Below are positions 54,821-64,000 of a stretch of DNA of 64,000 nucleotides, piece after piece (position 1 is the stretch's first letter; each line of letters opens with the position of its first letter). The stretch comes from Streptomyces melanogenes. Lineage in GTDB: Bacteria; Actinomycetota; Actinomycetes; Streptomycetales; Streptomycetaceae. Location: contig NZ_BMTS01000005.1 of assembly GCF_014649795.1 (NCBI RefSeq), forward strand, positions 62,001-126,000. The letters are read 5' to 3'. The position numbers and the translations under genes were made by a program. The notes beneath the pieces were generated by a model that made no database searches, was not told where the DNA came from, and saw only the letters and a program-made list of their open reading frames with translations.

Positions 54821-56278
54821 TCACGCCGTGCGCCGCAGCAGCGCCAGATACATCGCGTCCGTCCCGTGCAGATGCGGCCACAGCTGTACGTCGGGGCCCT
54901 CGCCCAGGCCGGCCACGCCCGGCATCAGCGGCCGTACGTCGATCCACTCGGCCTCGACGGGCGCCCCGCCCCGGCCCTTGAGCACGTCCTCCACCACGAT
55001 CCGCGTCTCGGCGAGGTGCGGCGAGCAGGTCGCGTAGCCGACCACGCCGCCCACCCGGACCGCCGAGAGCGCCTCGCGCAGCAGCCCGCGCTGGAGCGGC
55101 GCGAAGCCCTCCAGGTCCTCGGGGCGGCGGCGCCACCGGGCCTCGGGGCGGCGGCGCAGCGCGCCGAGCCCGGAGCACGGCACGTCCATCAGGACCCGGT
55201 CGAAGGAGCCCTCCCGCCACGGCGGCCGGGTGCCGTCGGCCGCGATCACCTGGTACGGGCCGGGGTTGCCGGCGAGCGCGCGCTCCACCAGCCGGGCCCG
55301 GTGGGGCTGCTTCTCGGAGGCGAGCAGGGCGGCTCCGCGCTCGGCGGCGAGGGCCGCGAGCAGCGCCGCCTTGCCGCCGGGGCCCGCGCAGCCGTCCAGC
55401 CAGCGCTCGTCCCGGCCCTCGATCGGCGCGTTCGCGAGTGCGACGGCGACCAGCTGGCTGCCCTCGTCCTGCACACCGGCCCGGCCGTCCTTCACGGCCT
55501 CCAGCGCGCCCGGCTCGCCGCCCTCGGCCATCCGTACGGCATAGGGCGACCAGCGGCCGGGCAGCGCGCCCTCCTCGCCGAGCGCGTCCGTCAGTTCGTC
55601 GGTGGTGGACCGGCCGGGGCGGGCGACCAGGGTCACCTCGGGCCGCTCGTTGTCGGCCTCCAGGAGGTCCTCGATGCCCGCGCGGCCGCCGCCCAGCGCG
55701 TCCCAGAGCGCCGAGACGACCCATCGCGGATGCGAATGCACGATGGCGAGATGGTCCTCGGCATCCTCGTCGTACGGGGGCGCGACCTTCTCCAGCCAGC
55801 CGTCCAGGTCCTCCGCCGCGATCTTGCGCAGGACGGCGTTGACGAACCTGGCGCGGCCGTCGCCGAGCACCACGCGGGCGAGCTCGACGCTGGCGGAGAC
55901 CGCCGCGTGGCTCGGGATGCGGGTGCCGAGCAGCTGGTGCGCGCCGAGCGCGAGCACGTCGAGGACCGGCGGGTCCACCTCGCGCAGCGGGCGGTCGATG
56001 CAGGCCGCGATGATCGCGTCGTAGGTGCCCTGGCGGCGCAGCGTGCCGTAGACGAGCTCGGTGGCGAGCGCCGCGTCGCGGCCGTCGAAGTTGCCGCCCT
56101 CGCGGGCCTTGCGCAGCAGCGGCGGCAGGACGAGGTTGGCGTACGCGTCCCGCTCGTCGACTGCGCGCAGCGCCTCGAAGGCGAGGATGCGGACGGGGTC
56201 CTTCTTGGGGCGGCGGTACGGCTTGCCGCCGCCCTTGCCGTCGCTGTTCCGGGGACGGCTACGCGGCTGATCGTTCAC
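54821..56278 (-). CDS. rsmB: 16S rRNA m5C967 methyltransferase (RsmB/Sun)
   Basis: 485 residues. A basic Arg/Lys-rich N-tail, a NusB-like RNA-binding domain (about 30-160: PVRILAFEALRAVDERDAYANLVLP), then the SAM methyltransferase domain with DEGSQLVAVALAN, LDGCAGPGGKAALLAAL, VIAADGTRPPW, and the catalytic Cys in LMDVPCSGLGALRRRPEARWRR and VGYATCSPHLAETR. Start is the GTG giving VNDQPRSRPRN; GGAG lies about 12 bases ahead. It follows fmt after 120 bases, the usual fmt-rsmB neighbourhood. Confidence 0.95.
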   Translation of the reverse strand: MNDQPRSRPRNSDGKGGGKPYRRPKKDPVRILAFEALRAVDERDAYANLVLPPLLRKAREGGNFDGRDAALATELVYGTLRRQGTYDAIIAACIDRPLREVDPPVLDVLALGAHQLLGTRIPSHAAVSASVELARVVLGDGRARFVNAVLRKIAAEDLDGWLEKVAPPYDEDAEDHLAIVHSHPRWVVSALWDALGGGRAGIEDLLEADNERPEVTLVARPGRSTTDELTDALGEEGALPGRWSPYAVRMAEGGEPGALEAVKDGRAGVQDEGSQLVAVALANAPIEGRDERWLDGCAGPGGKAALLAALAAERGAALLASEKQPHRARLVERALAGNPGPYQVIAADGTRPPWREGSFDRVLMDVPCSGLGALRRRPEARWRRRPEDLEGFAPLQRGLLREALSAVRVGGVVGYATCSPHLAETRIVVEDVLKGRGGAPVEAEWIDVRPLMPGVAGLGEGPDVQLWPHLHGTDAMYLALLRRTA

Positions 56279-56398
56279 GTGAAAGGTGCTCCGCTGGTCA
56301 GATGGTGCGAACCCGACCAGCGTACGACTCTTCACCGCGCGCCCCCACCCGGGTCGGCGCGCCTCGTCGCCCGAGGCGCGCCGGGGCTGCGCTCCGGC

Positions 56399-57328
56399 TC
56401 AGCCGACGTGCTCGTCCGGCGCGATCCGCACGCCCCGCGCCCAGTCCGCGCCCTTCATCGGCTTCTTGCCCTGCGGCTGGACCCAGAGCAGCTCGACGGC
56501 GTGCGAGCCGGTGCCGACGTACACGTTGTTCTTCCCGGCGGACAGCTCGCCCGGCGCCAGGTCGGTGCGGTCCGGGACCGGCACCGCCTGGACCAGCTTG
56601 AGCCGCTCGCCGCGGAAGACGGTCCAGGCACCCGGAGCCGGGGTGCAGCCGCGCACCACGCGGTCGACCCGCATTGCCGGGGCGGACCAGTCGATCTGCG
56701 CGTCCTCGACGGTGATCTTCGGGGCGAGGGTGATCCCGTCGGCGGGCTGCGGAACGGCCTTGAGGGAGCCGTCCTCGATGCCGTCCATGGTCGCGGCGAG
56801 CAGCCCGGAACCGGCGAACGCGAGCCGGGTCAGCAGGTCGCCGCTGGTGTCGGTGGGGCGGACGACCTCGGTCACCGTCCCGTACAGGGGACCCGAGTCG
56901 AGCCCGCGCTCGATCTGGAACGTCGAGGCGCCGGTGATCTCGTCGCCCGCCATCAGCGCGTGCTGCACGGGGGCGGCGCCGCGCCAGGCGGGGAGCAGCG
57001 AGAAGTGCAGGTTGACCCAGCCGTGGACCGGGATGTCCAGCGCGACCTGCGGGAGCAGCGCCCCGTAGGCGACGACCGGGCAGCAGTCGGGGGCGATCTC
57101 GCGCAGCCGCGCCAGGAAGTCCTCGTCACCCGGCTTCACGGGCTTCAGCACCTCGATGCCGGCCTCCTCGGCGCGCTGGGCGACGGGGCTGGCCACCAGC
57201 CGACGGCCGCGTCCGGCGGGCGCGTCGGGCCGGGTCACCACGGCGGCGACCTCGTGGCGGCCGGAGGCGATCAGGGCGTCCAGGGCGGGAACGGCGACCT
57301 CGGGGGTGCCTGCGAAGACGAGCTTCAC
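56399..57328 (-). CDS. fmt: Methionyl-tRNA formyltransferase
   Basis: 309 residues. Formylates initiator Met-tRNA using 10-formyl-THF. N-domain starts [19 protein letters not shown]; the formyl-THF site is [22 protein letters not shown] with catalytic Asn and His (VNLHFS), then [12 protein letters not shown]; the C-terminal OB domain covers about 210-305. GTG start with a GGTATCCCCCA upstream stretch, ribosome site weak. Upstream of rsmB on the same strand and divergent from the small HTH gene. Confidence 0.97.
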   Translation of the reverse strand: MKLVFAGTPEVAVPALDALIASGRHEVAAVVTRPDAPAGRGRRLVASPVAQRAEEAGIEVLKPVKPGDEDFLARLREIAPDCCPVVAYGALLPQVALDIPVHGWVNLHFSLLPAWRGAAPVQHALMAGDEITGASTFQIERGLDSGPLYGTVTEVVRPTDTSGDLLTRLAFAGSGLLAATMDGIEDGSLKAVPQPADGITLAPKITVEDAQIDWSAPAMRVDRVVRGCTPAPGAWTVFRGERLKLVQAVPVPDRTDLAPGELSAGKNNVYVGTGSHAVELLWVQPQGKKPMKGADWARGVRIAPDEHVG

Positions 57329-57546
57329 TGGGGGATACCTCGCTTTGTAGAGAGCGACGCCCAGTCTATTGGGTGTCCCGGCCCGCCGGTTGGGTGTCCC
57401 GGCCGTGCCGCCGGGGCTCCCGTCGGGGGTTTCGCACACGGCAGGAGGGCAGGGGCGTACGCGGCCCCGCGCGCCCTGTGCATATGCCCATACGCCCCCG
57501 CAGCGTGACCACAAGAGCAGGTGGCGCGTTGGTCAAGAGAGATTGA

Positions 57547-58140
<594 letters not shown>

Positions 58141-58305
58141 CCGCACGCCCCTTTCCGTGCCCTCGTCACACCTGACCGTGCGCCGGGGGCACCTGTCTGC
58201 GCGTGCGCGCCTTTTGGAGGGCGTACGGGGTGGGGCAGGCCAGGTGCGACGGCACAGGCCTCCGGGAGCCGGGCCACCACGCACGGCAGCCCGCCCAGCC
58301 TCCCC

Positions 58306-60453
58306 TCAGCCGATGTCCGGCGGATCCACCCTGATCCGCACCGGATCGCCGCCCCCGCGCGCCAGCCGTCCCGCCTGCGCGGTCTTCAGTGCGGCGGCCA
58401 GGGCCGAACCGCTGCCCGGGGGCACCCGGAGCAGGGCCCGCTCCCAGGTCTCCCCCACCGGCGGGGCGCCGGGACGCCGGGCCCGGCCCGGCTCGCTCGG
58501 CCGCATCAGGACCGGGCCGAGCACCTGTGCGTCGGACGGCAGCTGAGCGCTCGTCAGGAACGCCTCGACCGCCTCGGGGCGGCCCAGGACCTCGGCCATC
58601 CGGGAGACCGGCGGGAACCCCAGCTCGGCCCGCTCGGCCAGCTCGCGCAGGGCGTGGCCGACCGGGTCCCAGCGGACCAGGGCCTGGACCGGCCGCAGGG
58701 TCGGCTCGGCGACCACCACCACCGTGCCGCCCTCGTCCTGGCCGCGCACCAGCGAGGCCGCGCCGATCCAGCGCCGCAGGGCCTCCTCCCCGGCGCGCAG
58801 GTCGGGCCGCCCGAGCATCGCCCAGCCGTCCAGCAGCAGCGCCGCCGCGTAACCGCCCTCGGCGACCGGCTCGGCGCCGGGCGTGGAGACGACCAGCGCG
58901 GGCCGCCCGGGCACGCTGTCCAGCACGTGGTCGCGCCCGGACGTCCGGACCGGCACCGCGGGGAACGCCCGGCCGAGCTCCTCGGCGGTCCGGCGCGCCC
59001 CCACGACCGCCGCCCTCAGCCGCACGCCGCCGCACTCCGCGCAGCGCCACTGCGGCTCGCCGCGCCCGCACCACCCGCACTTCAGGTCCCGCTCGTCCGG
59101 CGCCTCCAGGGGCCCGGAGCAGTGCCGACAGCGCGCGGGCGTGCGGCACCGCTCGCAGGACAGCCGGGGTACGTATCCCCGCCGGGGCACCTGGACCAGG
59201 ACCGGGCCGCTCTTCAGCCCTTCCCGGACCGCCTGCCAGGCGAGGCTGGGCAGCCGGGCGGCGCGCGCCGCCTCGTCCCGGGCCAGTTCGCCGTCGCCGA
59301 CGGTGCGCACCAGCGGCGCCGCCGCCCGGACGGTGGCCCGGTCGGCCACCAGCGGCGCCGCCCAGCCGCTCTCGACGAGCTGGGCGGCCTCGACCGTACA
59401 GCTCGTACTGCCCAGCAGGAACGCGCACTTGTCGTGGGTGGCGCGCAGTTCGAGGACCTCGCGGACGTGCGGGAAGGGCGCGTGGTCGTCGCTGTGGCTG
59501 GAGTCGCCGTCCTCCCAGACGACGACGAGGCCGAGCTTCTCGACCGGGGCGAACATCGCGGCCCGGGTGCCGACCACGGCCCGCACCGAGCCCCGCCGCA
59601 CCGCGAGCCACTGCCGGTAGCGCTTCTCCGGGCCGGACTCGGCGGTGAGCAGCGCGTGCCGCCCCTCGCCGAGCAGCGCGGTGAGCGCGGCGTCGACCCG
59701 CCCGGCGCTGCGCCCGTCGGGCACCACGACCAGCGCGCCGCGCCCGCCCGCGAGCGTGGCGGCGACGGCCCGGGCGATCTCGTCGGCCCAGGTCGCCCCG
59801 GGCAGCGCGGTCCACACCGCGCGCGGCGCCCCGCCCGCGGCCAGCGCGCGCAGGAACGCGCCCCCGTTCCCGTACCGCACCCACGTCCCCGCGTCCGGCA
59901 CCGGCGGCGGCCCCGGCGGCTCGGGCGACGGCTTCGACTCGGCCCGCGCGTTCCTGGGCGGCACCGCGAGCTGCAGCACGTCCGCCAGACTGCCCGCGTA
60001 CCGGTCGGCGACCGCGCGGGCCAGGGCCAGCATCTCGGGGCTGAGCACCCGCTCCGGCGAGACGACGCCGGCGAGGGCGGCGAGCGGACCCGAGTAGTCG
60101 GACTCGGCGAGGCGCTCGACCACGAACCCGTCGATCAGACCGCCGCCCTCCCGGCGCCCGCCCTGCACATTGCGCGCCCCGGCCCCGAACCGCACCCGCA
60201 CCCGCACCCCCGGCTGCGCGTCCGCGTCCAGCTCCTCCGGCACCGCGTAGTCGAAGTACCGGTCGAGGTGGACGCCGCCCTTGTCGACCACGACCCGCGC
60301 CACCGGCAGCCCCTTGGCCAGGGCGGCCCCGCGCCAGGTCCGCGGCTTGGCCTTGGGCACCTTGGCCTTGCGCACGGTCTCCCGAATGAGCGCGAGCTGC
60401 TCCGCCCCGCCCCCTTCGGCGCCCCCACCCGGCTTCTCGTTCTCGCTGCTCAC
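58306..60453 (-). CDS. priA: Primosomal protein N' homologue, helicase motifs degenerate
   Basis: 715 residues. A PriA 3'-DNA-binding domain (about 50-150, VARVVVDKGGVHLDRYFDYAVPEEL), a helicase-like core and the zinc-binding insert with four CxxC pairs (SCERCRTPARCRHC, KCGWC, RCAECGG) are all recognisable. Walker A is gone: TALPGATWADEI stands where GVTGSGKTE would be, and the DEEH box reads VWEDGDSSH. As in other actinobacterial PriA it is thus probably not an active ATPase but a restart-loading platform. GTG start after TAGGAATTTGGCT; an ATG 8 codons earlier is possible. Between metK and the HTH gene. Confidence 0.9.
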   Translation of the reverse strand: MSSENEKPGGGAEGGGAEQLALIRETVRKAKVPKAKPRTWRGAALAKGLPVARVVVDKGGVHLDRYFDYAVPEELDADAQPGVRVRVRFGAGARNVQGGRREGGGLIDGFVVERLAESDYSGPLAALAGVVSPERVLSPEMLALARAVADRYAGSLADVLQLAVPPRNARAESKPSPEPPGPPPVPDAGTWVRYGNGGAFLRALAAGGAPRAVWTALPGATWADEIARAVAATLAGGRGALVVVPDGRSAGRVDAALTALLGEGRHALLTAESGPEKRYRQWLAVRRGSVRAVVGTRAAMFAPVEKLGLVVVWEDGDSSHSDDHAPFPHVREVLELRATHDKCAFLLGSTSCTVEAAQLVESGWAAPLVADRATVRAAAPLVRTVGDGELARDEAARAARLPSLAWQAVREGLKSGPVLVQVPRRGYVPRLSCERCRTPARCRHCSGPLEAPDERDLKCGWCGRGEPQWRCAECGGVRLRAAVVGARRTAEELGRAFPAVPVRTSGRDHVLDSVPGRPALVVSTPGAEPVAEGGYAAALLLDGWAMLGRPDLRAGEEALRRWIGAASLVRGQDEGGTVVVVAEPTLRPVQALVRWDPVGHALRELAERAELGFPPVSRMAEVLGRPEAVEAFLTSAQLPSDAQVLGPVLMRPSEPGRARRPGAPPVGETWERALLRVPPGSGSALAAALKTAQAGRLARGGGDPVRIRVDPPDIG

Positions 60454-60503
60454 AGCCAAATTCCTACCAGACGGCACTGACAGCGGCCCGGGCCCGGACG
60501 CAC

Positions 60504-60536
60504 GACGGCCCCGGACCGCAGGGGTCCGGGGCCGTC
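60504..60536 (-). terminator. Hairpin terminator after metK
   Basis: Perfect 14-bp arms GACGGCCCCGGACC (60504-60517) and GGTCCGGGGCCGTC (60523-60536), 17 bases beyond the metK stop. Confidence 0.9.
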
Positions 60537-60553
60537 GGGAAGCCGGGTCGGGT

Positions 60554-61762
<1,209 letters not shown>

Positions 61763-62003
61763 AATGCTCCCTGGGGTTGCAGCGGCTGCTGGCTGATCAT
61801 GGGTGGGACGGGCCGGAGGCTGCGCCCGGCGTCGTTCCACCACCAGTTTATCGGTCGGCACCCGCCATCGGGCCACTTGTCTCGCACATTGAAAGCTCTG
61901 TGACCTGCGACACCGCATTCCGCGGTGTGAAGATCGGCCTTCGCCGGGGGCTGTGGCACCGGAATTTGGCGGGTTTGGAGCAGCCTCGGGGATGAACGTG
62001 AAT

Positions 62004-63206
62004 TTACGCGAAACGCGGAACGACGAGATCCCACACCACGTCGGCGAGCGCTTCCTTGGGCCCGTACGGAACCGGGGTCTCGGTCCCGTCGGCGGCCAGC
62101 ACGACCGCCTCGTTCTCCTCCGAGCCGAAGGTCTTGCGCTCCCCCACCTCGTTGACGACCAGCAGGTCACAGCCCTTTCGCCGCAGTTTCTGGCGGCCGT
62201 TGGCGAGCACGTCGTCGGTCTCGGCGGCGAAGCCGACGACCACCTGGCCCGGGCGCGGCCGGTCGGCGGAGAGCTCGGCGAGGATGTCGGGATTGCGGAC
62301 CAGCGCGAGCGGCGCGGGCTCCTGTCCGTCCTTCTTCTTGATCTTTCCGGCGGCGTACGACTCCGGCCGGAAATCGGCCACGGCGGCCGCCATGACCACC
62401 GCGTCCGCGTCCGAGGCGGCCTTCAGGACGGCCTCCCGCAGTTGAACGGCGGTGCCCACCCGGACGACGTCCACCCCGGCCGGATCGGCGAGACCGGTGT
62501 TGGCCTCGATCAGCGTGACCCGGGCGCCCCGGGCCACGGCGGTGCGGGCCAGGGCGTACCCCTGCTTCCCGGAGGAACGGTTCCCCAGGTAGCGGACCGG
62601 GTCCAGCGGCTCGCGCGTGCCGCCCGCGCTGACCACCACGTGGCGGCCCTCCAGGTCCCGCTCGGCGCTGCCCCGGGCCAGCACCCTGCGGCACACCTCG
62701 AAGATCTCGGCGGGCTCGGGCAGCCGCCCCTTGCCGGTGTCGACGCCGGTGAGGCGGCCCACCGCGGGCTCGATGACGACCGCGCCCCGGCGGCGCAGCG
62801 TCGCCACGTTCTCCTGGGTGGCGGGGTGCTCCCACATCTCGGTGTGCATCGCCGGGGCGAAGACCACCGGACATCGCGCGGTGAGCAGGGTGTTGGTGAG
62901 CAGGTCGTCGGCGAGGCCGTGGGCCGCCTTGGCCAGCATGTCGGCGGTGGCGGGGGCGACCACCACGAGGTCGGCCTCCTGGCCGATCCGCACGTGCGGC
63001 ACCTCGTGGACGTCGTTCCAGACCTCGGTGGAGACCGGGTGCCCACAGAGCGCGGACCAGGTGGCCGCGCCCACGAAGTGCAGCGCCGACGCGGTCGGCA
63101 CCACGCGCGTGTCGTGCCCGGACTCGGTCAGCCGGCGCAGCAGCTCGCACGCCTTGTAGGCGGCGATCCCGCCGCTGACCCCCAGAACGACCTTCGGCTT
63201 GTCCAC
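62004..63206 (-). CDS. coaBC: Bifunctional phosphopantothenoylcysteine synthase/decarboxylase
   Basis: 400 residues; two steps of coenzyme A synthesis. The N-terminal flavoprotein decarboxylase CoaC (about 1-185: [39 protein letters not shown] with active-site His, [18 protein letters not shown]) is followed by the CTP-using ligase CoaB (about 190-400: [40 protein letters not shown]). GTG start with GGGGAGACGCG. Downstream of rpoZ, separated by a terminator hairpin. Confidence 0.97.
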   Translation of the reverse strand: MDKPKVVLGVSGGIAAYKACELLRRLTESGHDTRVVPTASALHFVGAATWSALCGHPVSTEVWNDVHEVPHVRIGQEADLVVVAPATADMLAKAAHGLADDLLTNTLLTARCPVVFAPAMHTEMWEHPATQENVATLRRRGAVVIEPAVGRLTGVDTGKGRLPEPAEIFEVCRRVLARGSAERDLEGRHVVVSAGGTREPLDPVRYLGNRSSGKQGYALARTAVARGARVTLIEANTGLADPAGVDVVRVGTAVQLREAVLKAASDADAVVMAAAVADFRPESYAAGKIKKKDGQEPAPLALVRNPDILAELSADRPRPGQVVVGFAAETDDVLANGRQKLRRKGCDLLVVNEVGERKTFGSEENEAVVLAADGTETPVPYGPKEALADVVWDLVVPRFA

Positions 63207-63247
63207 CGCGTCTCCCCGCATTCGGATACGTACTCCCCTATGACACA

Positions 63248-63282
63248 CCACAGGCCCGGCAGTCGCGCTGCCGGGCCTGTGG
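63248..63282 (-). terminator. Hairpin between rpoZ and coaBC
   Basis: Perfect 15-bp arms CCACAGGCCCGGCAG (63248-63262) and CTGCCGGGCCTGTGG (63268-63282) with loop TCGCG, 18 bases after the rpoZ stop; may attenuate read-through into coaBC. Confidence 0.85.
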
Positions 63283-63300
63283 TCAGATGAAACGGAGGCC

Positions 63301-63573
63301 TTACTGGGCCGGGCCCTCGATGGCCTCGGAGGTCAGCAGACCCGCGTTGATCTCGCGAAGCGCGATGGAGAGCGGCTTCTCGTGGACGTGGGTGTCCACC
63401 AGCGGGCCGACGTACTCCAGCAGGCCCTCACCGAGCTGCGAGTAGTACGCGTTGATCTGGCGCGCGCGCTTGGCGGCGTAGATCACGAGGCTGTACTTCG
63501 AGTCGGTTGCTTCGAGCAGCTCATCAATCGGCGGGTTGATGATGCCCTCGGGCGTGGTGATGGAAGAGGACAC
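63301..63573 (-). CDS. rpoZ: RNA polymerase omega subunit
   Basis: 90 residues. Helps fold and keep the beta-prime subunit in RNA polymerase. Actinobacterial form: [58 protein letters not shown] start after GGAAGG. It follows gmk by 26 bases, the conserved gmk-rpoZ order. Confidence 0.97.
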   Translation of the reverse strand: MSSSITTPEGIINPPIDELLEATDSKYSLVIYAAKRARQINAYYSQLGEGLLEYVGPLVDTHVHEKPLSIALREINAGLLTSEAIEGPAQ

Positions 63574-63599
63574 GTCTGCCTTCCGAAGGGGGATAAAGA

Positions 63600-64000
63600 T
63601 CAAGCAACTTTCATCAAGGCTAGCAGCTCGCGTGCTACGTCCTCGACGGAGGTGTTGACCAGGGTCGTATCGAACTCCGCCTCGGCGGCCAGTTCGATCT
63701 TCGCGGCGGCCAGCCGGCGCTCGATGACCTCGGGCGCCTCGGTCCCGCGGCCGGTGAGCCGGCGGACCAGCTCGTCCCAGCTCGGCGGGGCCAGGAAGAC
63801 GAGCTGGGCCTCGGGCATCGACTCGCGCACCAGCCGGGCGCCCTGGAGGTCGATCTCCAGGAGGACCGGCTCGCCGGCCTCCAGTCGGTCCAGGACGGCG
63901 CGGCGCGGCGTGCCGTAGCGGTTGCCCGCGAACTCGGCCCATTCGAGCAGCTCGCCGTTGGCGACGAGCTTGTCGAACTCCTCGTCGTCCACGAAGAAGT
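63600..64000 (-). CDS. gmk: Guanylate kinase, N-terminus outside window
   Basis: C-terminal 133 codons, including stop, are present; the gene runs off the right edge, so the P-loop is not visible. Visible marks: [29 protein letters not shown] (GMP-binding region), [35 protein letters not shown] (lid) and the terminal [14 protein letters not shown]. Phosphorylates GMP to GDP; upstream of rpoZ. Confidence 0.96.
   Translation of the reverse strand, partial: FFVDDEEFDKLVANGELLEWAEFAGNRYGTPRRAVLDRLEAGEPVLLEIDLQGARLVRESMPEAQLVFLAPPSWDELVRRLTGRGTEAPEVIERRLAAAKIELAAEAEFDTTLVNTSVEDVARELLALMKVA

Noticed and set aside
58166..59884. Alternative 572-codon minus-strand frame inside the priA region
   Set aside because: Ala/Gly/Arg-rich shadow frame; the zinc cysteine pairs and PriA domains are in the other frame.
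61763..62003. SAM riboswitch in the metK leader
   Set aside because: I could not match any known SAM riboswitch core; the leader looks like an ordinary promoter region.

Overview
The window is a stretch of high-GC Streptomyces core chromosome. The evidence is strong third-position GC, frequent GTG (and one TTG) starts with purine-rich ribosome sites, DasR-type chitinase promoters and very tight ATGA gene overlaps. The gene order also matches, from memory, the S. coelicolor region running from the polyprenol-phosphate mannosyltransferase through hisG/rib to priA-metK-coaBC-rpoZ-gmk (about SCO1423-SCO1479). I saw no tRNA, rRNA, insertion sequence, integrase or CRISPR array.

Layout. 1-7.4 kb: a partial polyprenol-phosphate mannose synthase, an Lrp regulator with a YtcJ-like amidohydrolase, a small Cys-containing protein, and a minus-strand module of acyl-CoA dehydrogenase, uncharacterised protein and sugar-kinase-like phosphotransferase. 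7.6-9.1 kb: a secreted GH18 chitinase behind a DasR-type promoter. 9.1-12.4 kb: a TetR gene divergent from a DUF6230/DUF6114/membrane-protein operon, plus a 53-residue membrane protein that is easy to miss. 12.5-19.6 kb: a secreted C39-like peptidase, a uridine-kinase-like protein, an EccA-like AAA ATPase and two overlapping CNNM/CBS membrane proteins. 19.7-26 kb: a minus-strand operon, ribD-ribE-ribM-ribBA-ribH-hisE-hisG-PH protein, headed by an FMN riboswitch. 26.1-28.7 kb: a second, multidomain chitinase whose promoter has the same layout as the first. 28.7-37.1 kb: ROK regulator/MFS exporter, alginate-lyase-like enzyme, NCS2 permease, GH6 cellulase, DUF5995 and an F420-type oxidoreductase.

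37.1-42.9 kb is the most interesting part. It holds a flavin amino-acid monooxygenase and a nitrilase-family amidase (DavB/DavA-like), a secreted protein, an Lrp regulator and an amino-acid permease. The two amino-acid transcription units share an unusual ATGAT(T)CATTGCGC promoter motif set among similarly spaced TTGCG repeats, which suggests one regulon for uptake and breakdown of an amino acid.

42.9-50.6 kb: SGNH hydrolase, GuaB1, a secreted ribonuclease with its barstar, an ATP-dependent DNA ligase, and a glutamine-synthetase-like protein followed by an amidohydrolase (the two halves of fungal FluG as separate genes). 50.6-64 kb is housekeeping: SorC regulator, rpe, an MMPL exporter, rsmB, fmt, a small HTH protein, a degenerate PriA, metK, coaBC, rpoZ and a partial gmk. 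Perfect hairpin terminators separate most convergent or adjacent units. A dispersed Streptomyces-type intergenic repeat occurs at three places.
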